DNA of 64,000 nucleotides, taken from the NCBI RefSeq assembly GCF_000743705.1, contig NZ_JQEZ01000001.1:612070-676069 (forward strand), given 5' to 3'. The notes under the pieces were generated by a model. That model saw nothing but the letters and a program-made list of their open reading frames with translations. It did no database searches and was not told the origin of the DNA. The DNA is from Ruegeria halocynthiae (lineage in GTDB: Bacteria; Pseudomonadota; Alphaproteobacteria; Rhodobacterales; Rhodobacteraceae). Positions 16,642 through 25,892 of the stretch are shown piece after piece (the first letter of the stretch is position 1; each line of letters opens with the position of its first letter). The translations under genes were made by a program, and so were the position numbers.

Positions 16642-17229
16642 TCAGGACATCTCGGACAGGCGTGCGACGTAACGGGCCAGAGTGTCGATTTCCAGATTGA
16701 CCTGCTCGCCGACAGACACGTCGCCCCAGGTCGTCACCTCTTTGGTATGCGGGATGAAATTGATCCCGAAATCGCATCCGTCCACGTCATTGACGGTCAG
16801 CGATGTTCCGTTCAGCGCAACCGACCCTTTCGGTGCGACAAATCTGGCCAGCTCTTTGGGTGCGCGCAGAGTGACGCGGGTGCTGTCCCCTTCGTCTTGC
16901 AAGGCAACCACTTCGGCCACGCCATCCACATGCCCGGATACGATGTGTCCGCCCAATTCGTCGCCAACCTTCAGGGCACGCTCAAGATTAACGCGCTTGC
17001 CAACTTTCCAGGCGTTCAGGTTGGTCTTTGATACGGTTTCAGCGCTGATCTGCACGTCATACCAGTCACCGCCCAGCGCGATCACGGTCAGGCAAACCCC
17101 GTCACTGGCAATCGACGCGCCAATCTCAATCCCCGCAGTGTCATAGCGCGTTTTGATCCGCGCCCGCAAATCGCCCTGCTGATCCAGCTCGGTGACGGTG
17201 CCGATATCGGTGACGATCCCAGTAAACAT
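16642..17229 (-). CDS. ribE: Riboflavin synthase, alpha chain
   Basis: 195 residues; dismutes two lumazine molecules to riboflavin. MFTGIVTDIGTVTELDQQGD is the invariant opening. The two lumazine-binding repeats are visible: GASIASDGVCLTVIAL and NLERALKVGDELGGHIVSGH in barrel 1, GSVALNGTSLTVNDVDG and VNLEIDTLARYVARL in barrel 2. 111 bases separate it from ribB downstream, so an internal promoter is possible. No FMN riboswitch was recognised upstream of ribE or ribB. Confidence 0.97.
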   Translation of the reverse strand: MFTGIVTDIGTVTELDQQGDLRARIKTRYDTAGIEIGASIASDGVCLTVIALGGDWYDVQISAETVSKTNLNAWKVGKRVNLERALKVGDELGGHIVSGHVDGVAEVVALQDEGDSTRVTLRAPKELARFVAPKGSVALNGTSLTVNDVDGCDFGINFIPHTKEVTTWGDVSVGEQVNLEIDTLARYVARLSEMS

Positions 17230-17367
17230 TTCGCTAACCCTTAGTTTTTAACCTAGCCCGGTACTGTATGCCGAGGTAAGGCCAAGCAACCCTTTGAACA
17301 AGCCCAACCTTGCCGCGGAAGGTGCAAACGGGCATTATTTCGTCCGAAACCAACCAGAGCAGTCTTG

Positions 17368-18666
17368 ATGTCACCACCTTCCAATGGCCTGCCGCGCCGC
17401 AGTTTCCTGTTTCTGCAGGGACCACACGGCCCGTTCTTCAGCGCATTGGGACGTGTATTACGTTCATCCGGGGCTGAGGTCTGGCGCGTTGGGTTCAACG
17501 CAGGCGATCAGGCGTTCTGGTTTGACAAATCAACTTTCATCCCCTTCCGTGACGACCTCAATCGCTGGCCCGACAGGTTTGCCGAATTGATTGCAGACCG
17601 GGGTATTACGGATATCGTGTTATACGGTGACACACGCCCGATACACGCAAGTGCGGTTCGGATTGCCCACGAAAAGGGCCTGACCGTTCATGTGTTCGAG
17701 GAAGGGTATCTGCGTCCTTGGTGGGTCACATACGAACGGGCTGGTTCCAACGGAAACTCGTCCCTGATGTCCCTGAACGTAGATCAGATGCGGCAGGCAC
17801 TGGATCAGACGGACGCGCAGATGCCGCCTCCGCCCTCTCACTGGGGCGACATGCGGCAGCACATATTCTATGGGGCGCTTTACCATTGGTTCGTTCTGTT
17901 TCTGAACCGGCGCTATCGCAATTTTCGACCGCATCGGGAACTGCCGGTCTCCAAAGAGTTCCGGCTTTACTTCAAACGCCTTGCCCTGATGCCATTTCAC
18001 CGGGTTCAACGTTGGTGGGCGACGGCACGGGTGCGCAGCAGTGGGTTTCCCTATCACGTGGCCTTGCTGCAATTGGGGCATGACAGCTCGGTTCAGGCGC
18101 ACTCGGACTATACGTGCATGTCCGATTTTCTGGAGCACGTGATACAGGGGTTTGCAGAAGGCGCGCCGGGCCACCACCGGCTGGTGGTCAAAGAACATCC
18201 GCTTGAAAACCATCGCGAACCCTTACGCCGCCTCGTCCGACAGATGGCGCGCACACATGGCATCGTGGACCGTGTTCACTATGTCCCGGGCGGGAAACTT
18301 GCGAGACTGCTGGACGACGCGAACTCTGCCGTCACGGTAAATTCTACCGCGGGTCAGCAGGTTTTGTGGCGCGGCATACCGCTGCGAATTTTTGGCAGAT
18401 CCGTCTATGACAAGCCCGAGTTCGTTTCGCGGCAAACCATGGCTGTATTTTTTGCCAACCCGGAACCCCCAGATCAGAAAGCTTATCAAATCTATCGCCG
18501 ATTTCTGCTTCGGACCAGTCAGGTGTCAGGCGGTTTCTATTCACGCCGGGGTCGGCGACAGGTGCTGAGGCGGGTGGCCGATATGATGTTGGACGCGCAT
18601 GATCCCTATCAATCCGTACTGACCGACAAAGAGGCGCTAACGCCACAGTTGAAAATCGTTGAGTAA
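17368..18666 (+). CDS. kpsS: Capsular polysaccharide biosynthesis protein KpsS-like
   Basis: 432 residues. KpsS and KpsC are cytosolic Kdo transferases that build the poly-Kdo linker between lipid and group 2-type capsule polysaccharide. Features: FLFLQGPHGPFFSALGRVLR, GFNAGDQAFWF, the FEEGYLRPWWVTYERAG motif, LQLGHDSSVQAHSDYTCMSD, KEHPLENHR, and the C-terminal VTVNSTAGQQVLWRGIPLRI typical of this transferase family. ATG 17368 preferred; TTG 17365 is adjacent. First gene of a kpsS-kpsD-kpsC cluster inserted between ribE and ribD, divergent from ribE. Confidence 0.88.
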   Translation: MSPPSNGLPRRSFLFLQGPHGPFFSALGRVLRSSGAEVWRVGFNAGDQAFWFDKSTFIPFRDDLNRWPDRFAELIADRGITDIVLYGDTRPIHASAVRIAHEKGLTVHVFEEGYLRPWWVTYERAGSNGNSSLMSLNVDQMRQALDQTDAQMPPPPSHWGDMRQHIFYGALYHWFVLFLNRRYRNFRPHRELPVSKEFRLYFKRLALMPFHRVQRWWATARVRSSGFPYHVALLQLGHDSSVQAHSDYTCMSDFLEHVIQGFAEGAPGHHRLVVKEHPLENHREPLRRLVRQMARTHGIVDRVHYVPGGKLARLLDDANSAVTVNSTAGQQVLWRGIPLRIFGRSVYDKPEFVSRQTMAVFFANPEPPDQKAYQIYRRFLLRTSQVSGGFYSRRGRRQVLRRVADMMLDAHDPYQSVLTDKEALTPQLKIVE

Positions 18667-18758
18667 AGCAGGCCCCTTGACGCTAGAAGTCGCCCCGCGA
18701 ACCGGGTAACCTGCGGCGAACAAAAGACCAGAACAAAGACGACTGAGGATACCCGGCA

Positions 18759-19892
18759 GTGCAGCGTTTTCCCACCCGATGGATACAAGGGATGTCCCTT
18801 GTGGCCGCCCTTGGCCTGCTGGCCGCGTGCCAGCTTCCCAAGTCAGGCCCCAACAAAAATGAAATTTTGGCCGGGTCCGTTGAAAACGGCGGCAATGCCT
18901 ATGTTGTCGAAGTCGATGACCGGGTCACAAAGGCCGCGTCAGCGATCCCGCAATTCGGGTTCTCATCTTCCTTCCGCAGCGCACAGAACCTGACTGCGGA
19001 TACCGTTCGCCCGGGTGACATTCTGGGCATGACGATCTGGGAAAATGTCGATGACGGGCTGCTGTCGGGTGAATTGAGCTCTGCCACGGCATTGGAACAG
19101 GTGCAGGTGGATAGCGACGGTTTCATCTTCGTGCCCTATGCCGGGCGCATTCGTGCAGCCGGAAACACGCCGGAACAGTTGCGGGCGCTGATTACCAGCA
19201 AACTTCAGGATCAGACGCCGGACCCGCAGGTCGAAGTGCGCCGCGTCGCCGGCGACGGATCGACCGTCTCGCTGACAGGAACCCTTGGCGTACCGGGCAT
19301 CTACCCGATTGAGCGGCCGACACGCACATTGTCCGGCATGTTGTCACAAGCTGGCGGCGTCTCGGTGGGATCGGACATTGCGCTGGTGACCCTGATCCGC
19401 GGCAATGAACGGGGCACCGTCTGGTACGAAGACCTGTTCCGCAATCCGAAACTGGATGTCGCGCTGCGCGGCGGGGACCGCATTCTTGTCGAAGCGGACA
19501 GCCGGTCCTACGTGGCCCTTGGCGCAACCGGCGGCCAATCCCGCGTGGCGTTTGACACACAGGACCTTTCCGCGCTCGAGGCATTGGCCCAGGTTGGCGG
19601 CCTGCTATCGCTGTCCTCTGACCCGACCGGAATTTTCATTTTGCGGAATGAAAGACAGGATATCGCCCGCGATATCCTGGGTCGTTCCGATCTGCAGGGG
19701 GATCAACGAATGATTTACCTGCTGAACCTTACGGCACCAAACGGGCTGTTCATCGCGCGCGATTTCGTCATTCGCGACGATGACACGATTTATGTGACCG
19801 AAGCCCCCTATGCACAGTGGAGCAAATCCGTCTCGCTTATCGCGGGTGGCCTGACACCGCTGGCAAACGTCACCACCCTGACAGGTGGCTGA
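18759..19892 (+). CDS. Polysaccharide export lipoprotein (Wza/KpsD family)
   Basis: 377 residues from GTG 18759 (GAGGAT just upstream). Lipoprotein signal with lipobox LLAAC, Cys24. The poly-export domain begins around TADTVRPGDILGMTIWENVD, followed by the SLBB-type DSDGFIFVPYAGRIRAAG and the GTLGVPGIYPIERPTRTLSG repeat region. It forms the outer-membrane/periplasmic channel for capsule export. The inner-membrane partners (KpsE, KpsM, KpsT) are not in this window. Its stop codon overlaps the kpsC start (TGATG 19890-19894). Confidence 0.88.
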   Translation: MQRFPTRWIQGMSLVAALGLLAACQLPKSGPNKNEILAGSVENGGNAYVVEVDDRVTKAASAIPQFGFSSSFRSAQNLTADTVRPGDILGMTIWENVDDGLLSGELSSATALEQVQVDSDGFIFVPYAGRIRAAGNTPEQLRALITSKLQDQTPDPQVEVRRVAGDGSTVSLTGTLGVPGIYPIERPTRTLSGMLSQAGGVSVGSDIALVTLIRGNERGTVWYEDLFRNPKLDVALRGGDRILVEADSRSYVALGATGGQSRVAFDTQDLSALEALAQVGGLLSLSSDPTGIFILRNERQDIARDILGRSDLQGDQRMIYLLNLTAPNGLFIARDFVIRDDDTIYVTEAPYAQWSKSVSLIAGGLTPLANVTTLTGG

Positions 19893-21886
19893 TGCAACCC
19901 GAACCTACAGCCGGGGCCGCACGTTCCCGGCTGTTCGTCTATAACGGCGGATTCCTGACCGCGCGCCGCATCCGCCGCATTCTTTCCTTATCTGGCTACG
20001 ACGTTCGCCTGGGCTTGCCCAAGGACGGCGACATGGTGGGGGTTTGGGGCAATAGCCCGACAGCCCATCGCGGCCTGAAGATCGCCGCCAAATACGACGC
20101 TCCGCTTCTCAGGGTAGAAGACGCGTTCCTCCGTTCGTTACATCCCGGACGGAATGGTGAGGCCCCGTTGGGCCTGCTTCTGGATCGGTCGGGGCTGCAT
20201 TTCGATGCCGCGCAGCCATCAGACCTTGAAAACCTGCTGGTCACGCATCCGCTGGACAACACTGCGCTGCTTGACCGGGCGCGTGGTGGGATCGAACGAG
20301 TACGAGAAATGCACCTCAGCAAATACTCGGCCTATGACCCCAAGCTGCCGCCGCCGGACCCGGGATATGTACTGGTGGTGGATCAGGCACGCGACGACGC
20401 AGCCGTGATCGCCAGCGCAGGCGATCAGGCCCGTTTCCGCGAAATGCTGGCTGTCGCGCAAGAGGAAAACCCCGGCGCGCGCATATTGATCAAGACGCAC
20501 CCCGAAACCATTGCCGGCCATCGCACCGGCTACTTCTCGGATCAGGACCTGTCGGACCGCGTTTCCATATTGGATCAACAAATCAGCCCCTGGTCTGTTC
20601 TGGACGGTGCCATTGCAGTCTATACCCTTTCCTCGCAACTGGGGTTCGAGGCGATCCTGGCGGGACACAAGCCGCGCGTATTCGGCCAGCCTTTTTATGC
20701 GGGCTGGGGCCTGACGCAGGACGAACACCATTTCCCCCGCCGTCAGCGAAACCTGACGCGGGCGCAGTTGTTTGCCGCCGCCATGATTCTGTATCCGACC
20801 TGGTACGATCCATACCGGGATCAACTGTGTGAATTCGAAACCCTGCTTGACACGCTTGAGGCGCAGACGCGCGCATGGCGGCAGGATCACAAGGGCTGGA
20901 CCGCGTCCGGGATGCGGCTTTGGAAACGCAAGCATTTGCAGCGCATGTTCGGACGCGAGAAAAAGATACGCTTCACCGCTGCGCCCCCTGCTTTCCCGGA
21001 CCGCCCACATATGGTGTGGGCCAGCCACGCGCGCGATGCTGAAAACGCCGTCAGGGTCGAGGATGGGTTTCTGCGGTCAGCCGGTCTGGGCGCGCAGTTG
21101 GTTCCTGCCCTTTCGCTGGCAACGGACGATCTGGGCATCTATTACGATCCGACACATCCCAGCCAGCTAGAAGGGTTGATCGCCGCCCGCGAACATCTGC
21201 GCCCGGATCAGGCGTTGCGGGCCGAGCGGCTGATCGCGCAAATTACCGCAAACGGTCTCAGCAAATACAACACCGGCGAGGCACCCCCAGCTTTGCCCGA
21301 GGGGCACCGCATTCTGGTCCCCGGTCAGGTCGAAGACGATGCCTCGATCCGGTTGGGAACCAGCGGCGTGCGCACCAACCTGGATCTTTTGCGCTCGGCG
21401 CGACAGGCCAACCCGGATGCGATCCTGATCTATAAACCGCACCCCGATGTCGAGGCAGGGCTGCGGGACGGCGTGATCGAAGACGAAGGGCTTGCGGACG
21501 TCATCGCCACCAACACCGACCCTGCTGCACTGTTGTCGCAAGTGCAGGAGGTCTGGACCATGACCTCTCTGCTTGGGTTCGAGGCCCTGCTGCGCGATGT
21601 CCGCGTCACAACGCTTGGCGCGCCATTCTACGCCGGTTGGGGTCTGACACAGGACCTTGGCACCGTGCCCGCGCGCCGCGGCGCACGCCCACCCCTGTTG
21701 GGGTTGGTTCATGCAAGCCTGATTGACTATCCCCGGTATCTGGACCCGGTGACCGGCCTGCCCTGCCCGGTCGAAGTTGTCTTGCACCGTCTGAGTGAGG
21801 GGTATGATCGCACGGGTGGCCCATCTGTGCGTCTGTTGTCCAAGCTACAGGGTGTGTTCGCCACCTATGCGCATCTGTGGCGTTAA
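19892..21886 (+). CDS. kpsC: Capsular polysaccharide biosynthesis protein KpsC-like, two tandem domains
   Basis: 664 residues from ATG 19892. Two homologous halves, as in KpsC: RLFVYNGGFLTARRIRRILS begins the first, and FYAGWGLTQD occurs at about residue 269 and again at about 580, some 311 residues apart. Paired acidic motifs VEDAFLRSL and VEDGFLRSAGLG and paired SKYS/SKYN loops mark equivalent positions. Known KpsC proteins carry two beta-Kdo transferase activities in these halves and extend the poly-Kdo linker. Translationally coupled to the export lipoprotein. The 3' end overlaps ribD by 4 bases (TTAA, 21883-21886, carries both stop codons). Confidence 0.9.
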   Translation: MQPEPTAGAARSRLFVYNGGFLTARRIRRILSLSGYDVRLGLPKDGDMVGVWGNSPTAHRGLKIAAKYDAPLLRVEDAFLRSLHPGRNGEAPLGLLLDRSGLHFDAAQPSDLENLLVTHPLDNTALLDRARGGIERVREMHLSKYSAYDPKLPPPDPGYVLVVDQARDDAAVIASAGDQARFREMLAVAQEENPGARILIKTHPETIAGHRTGYFSDQDLSDRVSILDQQISPWSVLDGAIAVYTLSSQLGFEAILAGHKPRVFGQPFYAGWGLTQDEHHFPRRQRNLTRAQLFAAAMILYPTWYDPYRDQLCEFETLLDTLEAQTRAWRQDHKGWTASGMRLWKRKHLQRMFGREKKIRFTAAPPAFPDRPHMVWASHARDAENAVRVEDGFLRSAGLGAQLVPALSLATDDLGIYYDPTHPSQLEGLIAAREHLRPDQALRAERLIAQITANGLSKYNTGEAPPALPEGHRILVPGQVEDDASIRLGTSGVRTNLDLLRSARQANPDAILIYKPHPDVEAGLRDGVIEDEGLADVIATNTDPAALLSQVQEVWTMTSLLGFEALLRDVRVTTLGAPFYAGWGLTQDLGTVPARRGARPPLLGLVHASLIDYPRYLDPVTGLPCPVEVVLHRLSEGYDRTGGPSVRLLSKLQGVFATYAHLWR

Positions 21887-22983
21887 CGCAGGGCGCGTGC
21901 CCAACGGTGCAAAACATCCGGCCCGAAGGCCCGGGTTTCGATCAGATCAAACCGGGGGGCAGTATCCAGATTGTCCAACTTCAGGGCACCGATGGCGGAT
22001 AGCCCTTCTGCGCCAATCGTCAGACCGGCGCTAAAGCCCACCAACTCGTCCACAAGATCCTGGGCCAGCAAGGACGCCGCCAACGCCGAACCACCTTCGC
22101 AGAACACGCGCGTCAGCCCGATTTGGCCCAGTTGCTGCAACAGGTCAGCAGCATCAATCTGATGATCCTGCAATGCGCAGGGGATCAATCGTGCGCCCAG
22201 CCCCTCCCACGCGCGTGCGCGTTCGGGGTCGGGCGACGGGCCATGGCACAGCCAAACCGGTATCTCGGCGGCACTGCGCGCCAATTGACCCATCAGCGGG
22301 ATATCCAGATGGCGCGAGACGACCACCCTGACGGGCTGCGCCTCGATCCCAAGATCGCGCACCGTCAGAGAGGGATCATCAGCGCGTGCAGTTCCCGCCC
22401 CGATCATCACCGCGTCATGTCGCGCGCGCATCGCGTGTACCGCGCGCCGCGCCTTGGGTCCGGTGATCCATTGGCTATGCCCGCTGGCCGTGGCAATTCG
22501 CCCGTCAAAGCTGCTGGCGAGTTTGAGGGTTACAAAGGGGCGGCCCTGCTCGGTTTTAAGGAAAAAGCCTGCGTGATCATGGGTTGCCTGTTCAGCCAAT
22601 ATGCCCGTTGTGACATCAATCCCGGCCTTTTTTAACAGGTCAAATCCCTGCCCGGCCACGCGTGGATCGCTGTCTTCGATTGCAGAAACAACCCGGGACA
22701 CGCCAGCCGCAATCAGCGCCTCGGCGCAGGGGGGGGTTTGGCCATGATGGGCACAGGGTTCCAGCGAGACATAGGCCGTGGCACCGCGCGCGGCCTCGCC
22801 GGCTTGCGCCAACGCCTCGGTCTCGGCGTGTGGGCGGCCACCGGGTTGGGTCCAGCCGCGCCCGACAATCCGACCGCCACGTACGATCACGCACCCGACG
22901 GAAGGGTTGGGCCAACAGGTGCCCTGTCCGCGCTGACCCAATGACAAAGCCAGCGCCATATATCGCTTATCGGTTTCGCTCAC
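21883..22983 (-). CDS. ribD: Bifunctional diaminohydroxyphosphoribosylaminopyrimidine deaminase / reductase
   Basis: 366 residues; second and third steps of riboflavin synthesis. N-terminal cytidine-deaminase-like domain with zinc motif PHAETEAL and [15 protein letters not shown]-terminal NADPH reductase domain (from about 150) with [53 protein letters not shown] and [13 protein letters not shown]. Start overlaps the nrdR stop (ATGA 22980-22983). It converges with kpsC, the stop codons overlapping head-on. Confidence 0.97.
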   Translation of the reverse strand: MSETDKRYMALALSLGQRGQGTCWPNPSVGCVIVRGGRIVGRGWTQPGGRPHAETEALAQAGEAARGATAYVSLEPCAHHGQTPPCAEALIAAGVSRVVSAIEDSDPRVAGQGFDLLKKAGIDVTTGILAEQATHDHAGFFLKTEQGRPFVTLKLASSFDGRIATASGHSQWITGPKARRAVHAMRARHDAVMIGAGTARADDPSLTVRDLGIEAQPVRVVVSRHLDIPLMGQLARSAAEIPVWLCHGPSPDPERARAWEGLGARLIPCALQDHQIDAADLLQQLGQIGLTRVFCEGGSALAASLLAQDLVDELVGFSAGLTIGAEGLSAIGALKLDNLDTAPRFDLIETRAFGPDVLHRWARALR

Positions 22984-23450
22984 TCGTCCGTCGAAGGCTG
23001 CGGCGGGCGCAGTTCGTGGACAAACTCCTCGAAATCATCGGCCGCCTGGAAATTCTTGTACACACTCGCAAAGCGAACATAAGCCACGGTGTCAATCCGC
23101 GCCAGAGCTTCCATGACGATCTCGCCAATCTTGCTGGACGGGATATCGGTCTCACCCATGCTTTCCAGGCGCCGTACGATGCCAGAGATCATCTGATCAA
23201 TACGTTCAGGATCAATGGGGCGTTTCTGCATCGAAATCCGGATCGAGCGTTCAAGCTTGTCGCGGTCGAAATCCTCGCGTTTGCCATTGGTTTTGATCAC
23301 CACCAGATCGCGCAGTTGCACGCGTTCATAGGTGGTAAAGCGTCCACCGCAAGCTGGGCAAAACCGACGCCTGCGGATCGCGACGTGATCCTCTGCCGGG
23401 CGTGAATCTTTGACCTGAGTGTCGATATTTCCGCAAAACGGGCAGCGCAT
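22980..23450 (-). CDS. nrdR: Transcriptional repressor NrdR
   Basis: 156 residues from ATG 23450 ([17 protein letters not shown]). N-terminal zinc ribbon (CPFC ... CPAC) followed by an ATP-cone that senses ATP/dATP ([20 protein letters not shown]). It represses ribonucleotide reductase operons when dATP is high. The nrdR-ribD linkage is common in alphaproteobacteria. The longer open frame from 23513 adds a stretch unlike the family. No NrdR box was searched for systematically. Confidence 0.97.
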   Translation of the reverse strand: MRCPFCGNIDTQVKDSRPAEDHVAIRRRRFCPACGGRFTTYERVQLRDLVVIKTNGKREDFDRDKLERSIRISMQKRPIDPERIDQMISGIVRRLESMGETDIPSSKIGEIVMEALARIDTVAYVRFASVYKNFQAADDFEEFVHELRPPQPSTDE

Positions 23451-23570
23451 CCGCCGTCTCCTCGTCCCTGGTTCGGCCACTTTTTGTAAGCGCTTTGGCT
23501 TACTTATCCACAACTATAGGGCAGCCGCTAGGATTTGGGTAGTCGGAATTTTACACCGCAAGATAAAGGG

Positions 23571-23987
23571 TCAGGCAAAATGTGCCGCAACCCGCCGCGT
23601 ATGCGCCGCGGTGCGATGTTCAAACAGATAGATACCTTGCCACATCCCCAGCGCAAGTTGGCCGGATGTAACCGGAATTGTAAGGGAAACAGGTAACAAA
23701 GCCGCCTTGATATGGGCGGGCATATCGTCAGGGCCTTCATACGTGTGCCGCAAATACGCCATTGATGGATGATCAGAGGGCGGCACCAGCCGATCAAAAA
23801 AGGCGCGCATGTCTGTTCGCACTTCGGGATCCGCGTTTTCCTGAATGACCAACGAACATGACGTGTGGCGCACGAACAGCGTCAGCAACCCATCGCATTC
23901 GACCGAGTTGAGCCAGTTTCGCACGTCCGAGGTGATTTCATACAACCCGGGGCCATGCGTCGAAATTATTAACTCGGTCTGTAGAAT
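23571..23987 (-). CDS. YjbQ / UPF0047 family protein, probable ATT start
   Basis: Beta-rich trimer protein annotated as secondary thiamine-phosphate synthase; Escherichia coli YjbQ has weak thiamine phosphate synthase activity, and the true role is unsettled. Motifs: FVRHTSCSLVIQENADPEVR, and PVTSGQLALGMWQGIYLFEH with family histidines. Reading upstream of TTG 23945, the frame continues through ELIISTHGPGL to ATT 23987, giving (I/M)LQTELIISTHGPGLYEIT and 138 residues, the family size. No ATG, GTG or TTG lies between that ATT and the stop upstream of it. TTG 23945 would delete the first conserved strand. AGAGG lies about 11 bases before ATT. Confidence 0.88.
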   Translation of the reverse strand: MLQTELIISTHGPGLYEITSDVRNWLNSVECDGLLTLFVRHTSCSLVIQENADPEVRTDMRAFFDRLVPPSDHPSMAYLRHTYEGPDDMPAHIKAALLPVSLTIPVTSGQLALGMWQGIYLFEHRTAAHTRRVAAHFA

Positions 23988-24004
23988 GCGATTTCAAGCC
24001 TCTA

Positions 24005-24409
24005 TCAGTCAAAAATCTGACGGCGGTTGCACAGGCCATTTGCACTTTGCACGGATCTGCTTTGCCCCGCTTTGAAACCAACAGATATCGTATTGTTGTT
24101 CAGATCAACACCTTTGGGCGGTGTAATCGAGAACTGAACAGCGGTCCGACGTCCGGTGGCCTCGCTTGGGCCGTAGCCGCGCACGACATAGATCGGCTGC
24201 TGCCATCCCGCGCCCAATGTTCTGCGCGCAAAATCAGCGGCAGCACACCAGTATCCGTCCGCGTCCCGGCGGGACCGAGGGATCACCTCAAAAACCGAGT
24301 TGTTCACCGCAACCGTCTGAAAACCGTACCGGGCGGCAGACGCCGTCATCGGGACGCTTAGCGTGATTGCGGCCAGGGCTGCACATGTCACTATCTTTTT
24401 CATAACCAT
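24005..24409 (-). CDS. Secreted conserved hypothetical protein
   Basis: About 134 residues from ATG 24409 (AGGAAAGAG ahead). Signal peptide MVMKKIVTCAALAAITLSVP up to an ASA-A cleavage site, then ARYGFQTVAVNNSVFEVIPR and DGYWCAAADFARRTLGAGWQ. Two cysteines (in YWCAAA and in NGLCNRR) could form a disulfide. Ends ITPPKGVDLNNNTISVGFKA ... RQIFD. I do not recognise a domain; similar small exported proteins occur in this family. Transcribed alone toward yjbQ, divergent from the AraC-type gene. Confidence 0.75.
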   Translation of the reverse strand: MVMKKIVTCAALAAITLSVPMTASAARYGFQTVAVNNSVFEVIPRSRRDADGYWCAAADFARRTLGAGWQQPIYVVRGYGPSEATGRRTAVQFSITPPKGVDLNNNTISVGFKAGQSRSVQSANGLCNRRQIFD

Positions 24410-24658
24410 ACTCTTTCCTATTACCAGATGATTATCGACATAGTTTACCCTGATGCCGGACAAAGGCGGTTCACAATCAATTCAATCCGCGCCTTGCTTT
24501 ACGTGAACAGATGTCAGGCGCAACCAGGTCGCGCCCTGGCCATAGCCGAACGCGAAACACCGGCATTCGATGATTTGGCTATTCAGCCAGGATCAGAACC
24601 GCGGTGACGCCCATACCCAGACCACGGACCAGTTGGGAAGACGTGCAAACATTCCAGA

Positions 24659-24680
24659 CATGCTCTAAAAACAGAGCATG
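24659..24680. promoter_or_regulatory. Perfect palindrome over the start codon of the AraC-type regulator
   Basis: CATGCTCT (24659-24666), 6-base spacer AAAAAC, AGAGCATG (24673-24680). The right arm contains the regulator's ATG and its AGAG ribosome-site bases. In DNA it may be an operator; in RNA an 8-bp hairpin would hide the start codon and ribosome site. Either would suit autoregulation. Confidence 0.6.
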
Positions 24681-25697
24681 GACGTCGATATCGCCCGCAT
24701 CCAGTTGCTGACCAAATCGCTTGATCAACAGGCGAACGATCCCTGCTTGTCCGATCGCATACTTGAGAAATGCGATCTGAGCCGAGAGGCCATCGCCCCA
24801 CCGGCAACGGTTTGCAACGCCCAGCAAGAGGCCCTGTTCGTGCGTTACGCCTGCGATGCCTTGGGCGACATCACTTTTGCGGCGCAAACCGGGATGCAAT
24901 TCAAGTCATCCTCTAGCCTGACCGCGTATATCAGCAAGTATTCACGTGACTTGAAACAGGTGATCGAGAACACCTCGCGGTTTCACGGGATCATTGATCC
25001 CGCCATTTCCTTTACCCTGCGCCTCGCTGGAAACTTCGTCACAATAGAAGCGGAATGGAAAGATGCCGGATTTGCCCGTTTTCACCGGCGCACCGAATTT
25101 CTGATCTTCGCCGGTCTGGCCCGCATGAGAAGCCTGACGCAATCGAACTTTTATCCGATTGAAATGCGCTTTCAGCACGAAGTTGGCCAGAACAGCAAAA
25201 AGTTTCAGAAACTGGCTGGGTTTCCCGTTGTATTCGGGGCCGAGAGGTTGGAAATCGTGCTGGCCCCGTCAACACTCGATCTGCCTGTTCCGACCTACGA
25301 CTCGCAATTGCGGGAACACCTGCTGGAATACGGCGAACACGTCCTGGCCGAGAAACACTCACCCAAGCAACGACTGCGCGCGCAGGTCGAAGGTCTTATC
25401 ACGCGGTCAATGCCGGGTACGATCATCCACGCCGATGAAGCAGCCGCCAATCTGGGCATGAGCCCCAGAACCTTTGCCCGACGACTTAAAGACGAAGGCA
25501 CAAGCTATCGCGAGATCGTAGAAGACCTGAGATGCGATCTGGCGCAAACCTTCATCACCAACGGAATGCCGCTGTCCGAGGTTGCCTATTCTCTGGGATA
25601 TGCGGACCAACCCGCGTTTTCCACCGCATTCAAACGTTGGACAGGTCAGGCACCCAGCGCGTTCAAAAGCCGGTTGGATTTTCAGCGACCCTCTTGA
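24678..25697 (+). CDS. AraC-family transcriptional regulator (arabinose-binding-like N-terminal domain)
   Basis: 339 residues. The N-terminal two thirds match the ligand-binding domain seen in OruR/ArgR-type AraC proteins (LFVRYACDALGDITFAAQ, RRTEFLIFAGLARMRSL). The C-terminal HTH_18 region has two helix-turn-helix units: IIHADEAAANLGMSPRTFAR and LRCDLAQTFITNGMPLSEVA followed by YSLGYADQPAFSTAFKRWTG. Ligand and targets unknown; no metabolic gene is adjacent to suggest one. The start codon lies inside the 22-base palindrome described at 24659-24680. Confidence 0.88.
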   Translation: MDVDIARIQLLTKSLDQQANDPCLSDRILEKCDLSREAIAPPATVCNAQQEALFVRYACDALGDITFAAQTGMQFKSSSSLTAYISKYSRDLKQVIENTSRFHGIIDPAISFTLRLAGNFVTIEAEWKDAGFARFHRRTEFLIFAGLARMRSLTQSNFYPIEMRFQHEVGQNSKKFQKLAGFPVVFGAERLEIVLAPSTLDLPVPTYDSQLREHLLEYGEHVLAEKHSPKQRLRAQVEGLITRSMPGTIIHADEAAANLGMSPRTFARRLKDEGTSYREIVEDLRCDLAQTFITNGMPLSEVAYSLGYADQPAFSTAFKRWTGQAPSAFKSRLDFQRPS

Positions 25698-25856
25698 GAC
25701 AGGCAGCAGCCGGGGGTCGTCAGCGGCTTAGCCTCGCCCCGGCCTGTCCCATGAGTGGACATCAGGGATTTAGAAGTACCGAGGCCCCAAGCCTTGCGAG
25801 TTCTCGCCAAATTGTTCGGTAAATCGGACAACGTGATAGTCCCAAACGTTCAGGCA

Positions 25857-25888
25857 AAGAAAAAAGGCGCCTCGACCGAGGCGCCTTT
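25857..25888 (-). terminator. Rho-independent terminator of rpoD
   Basis: Near-perfect stem AAAGGCGCCTCG (25863-25874) / CGAGGCGCCTTT (25877-25888), followed on the - strand by a T-rich run (complement of AAAGAAAAAA). It begins 5 bases after the rpoD stop codon. Confidence 0.9.
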
Positions 25889-25892
25889 GAAC

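Noticed and set aside
16531-17367. FMN riboswitch upstream of ribB or ribE.
   Set aside because: Neither gap contains the RFN element's conserved AGGGGCAGGGUG or CCGAC(C/A) loops.
24579-24899. Open frame on the - strand upstream of the AraC-type gene, ending LVRGLGMGVTAVLILAE.
   Set aside because: Most of it is antisense to the AraC-type gene and no start or family match exists; only the hydrophobic end looked protein-like.
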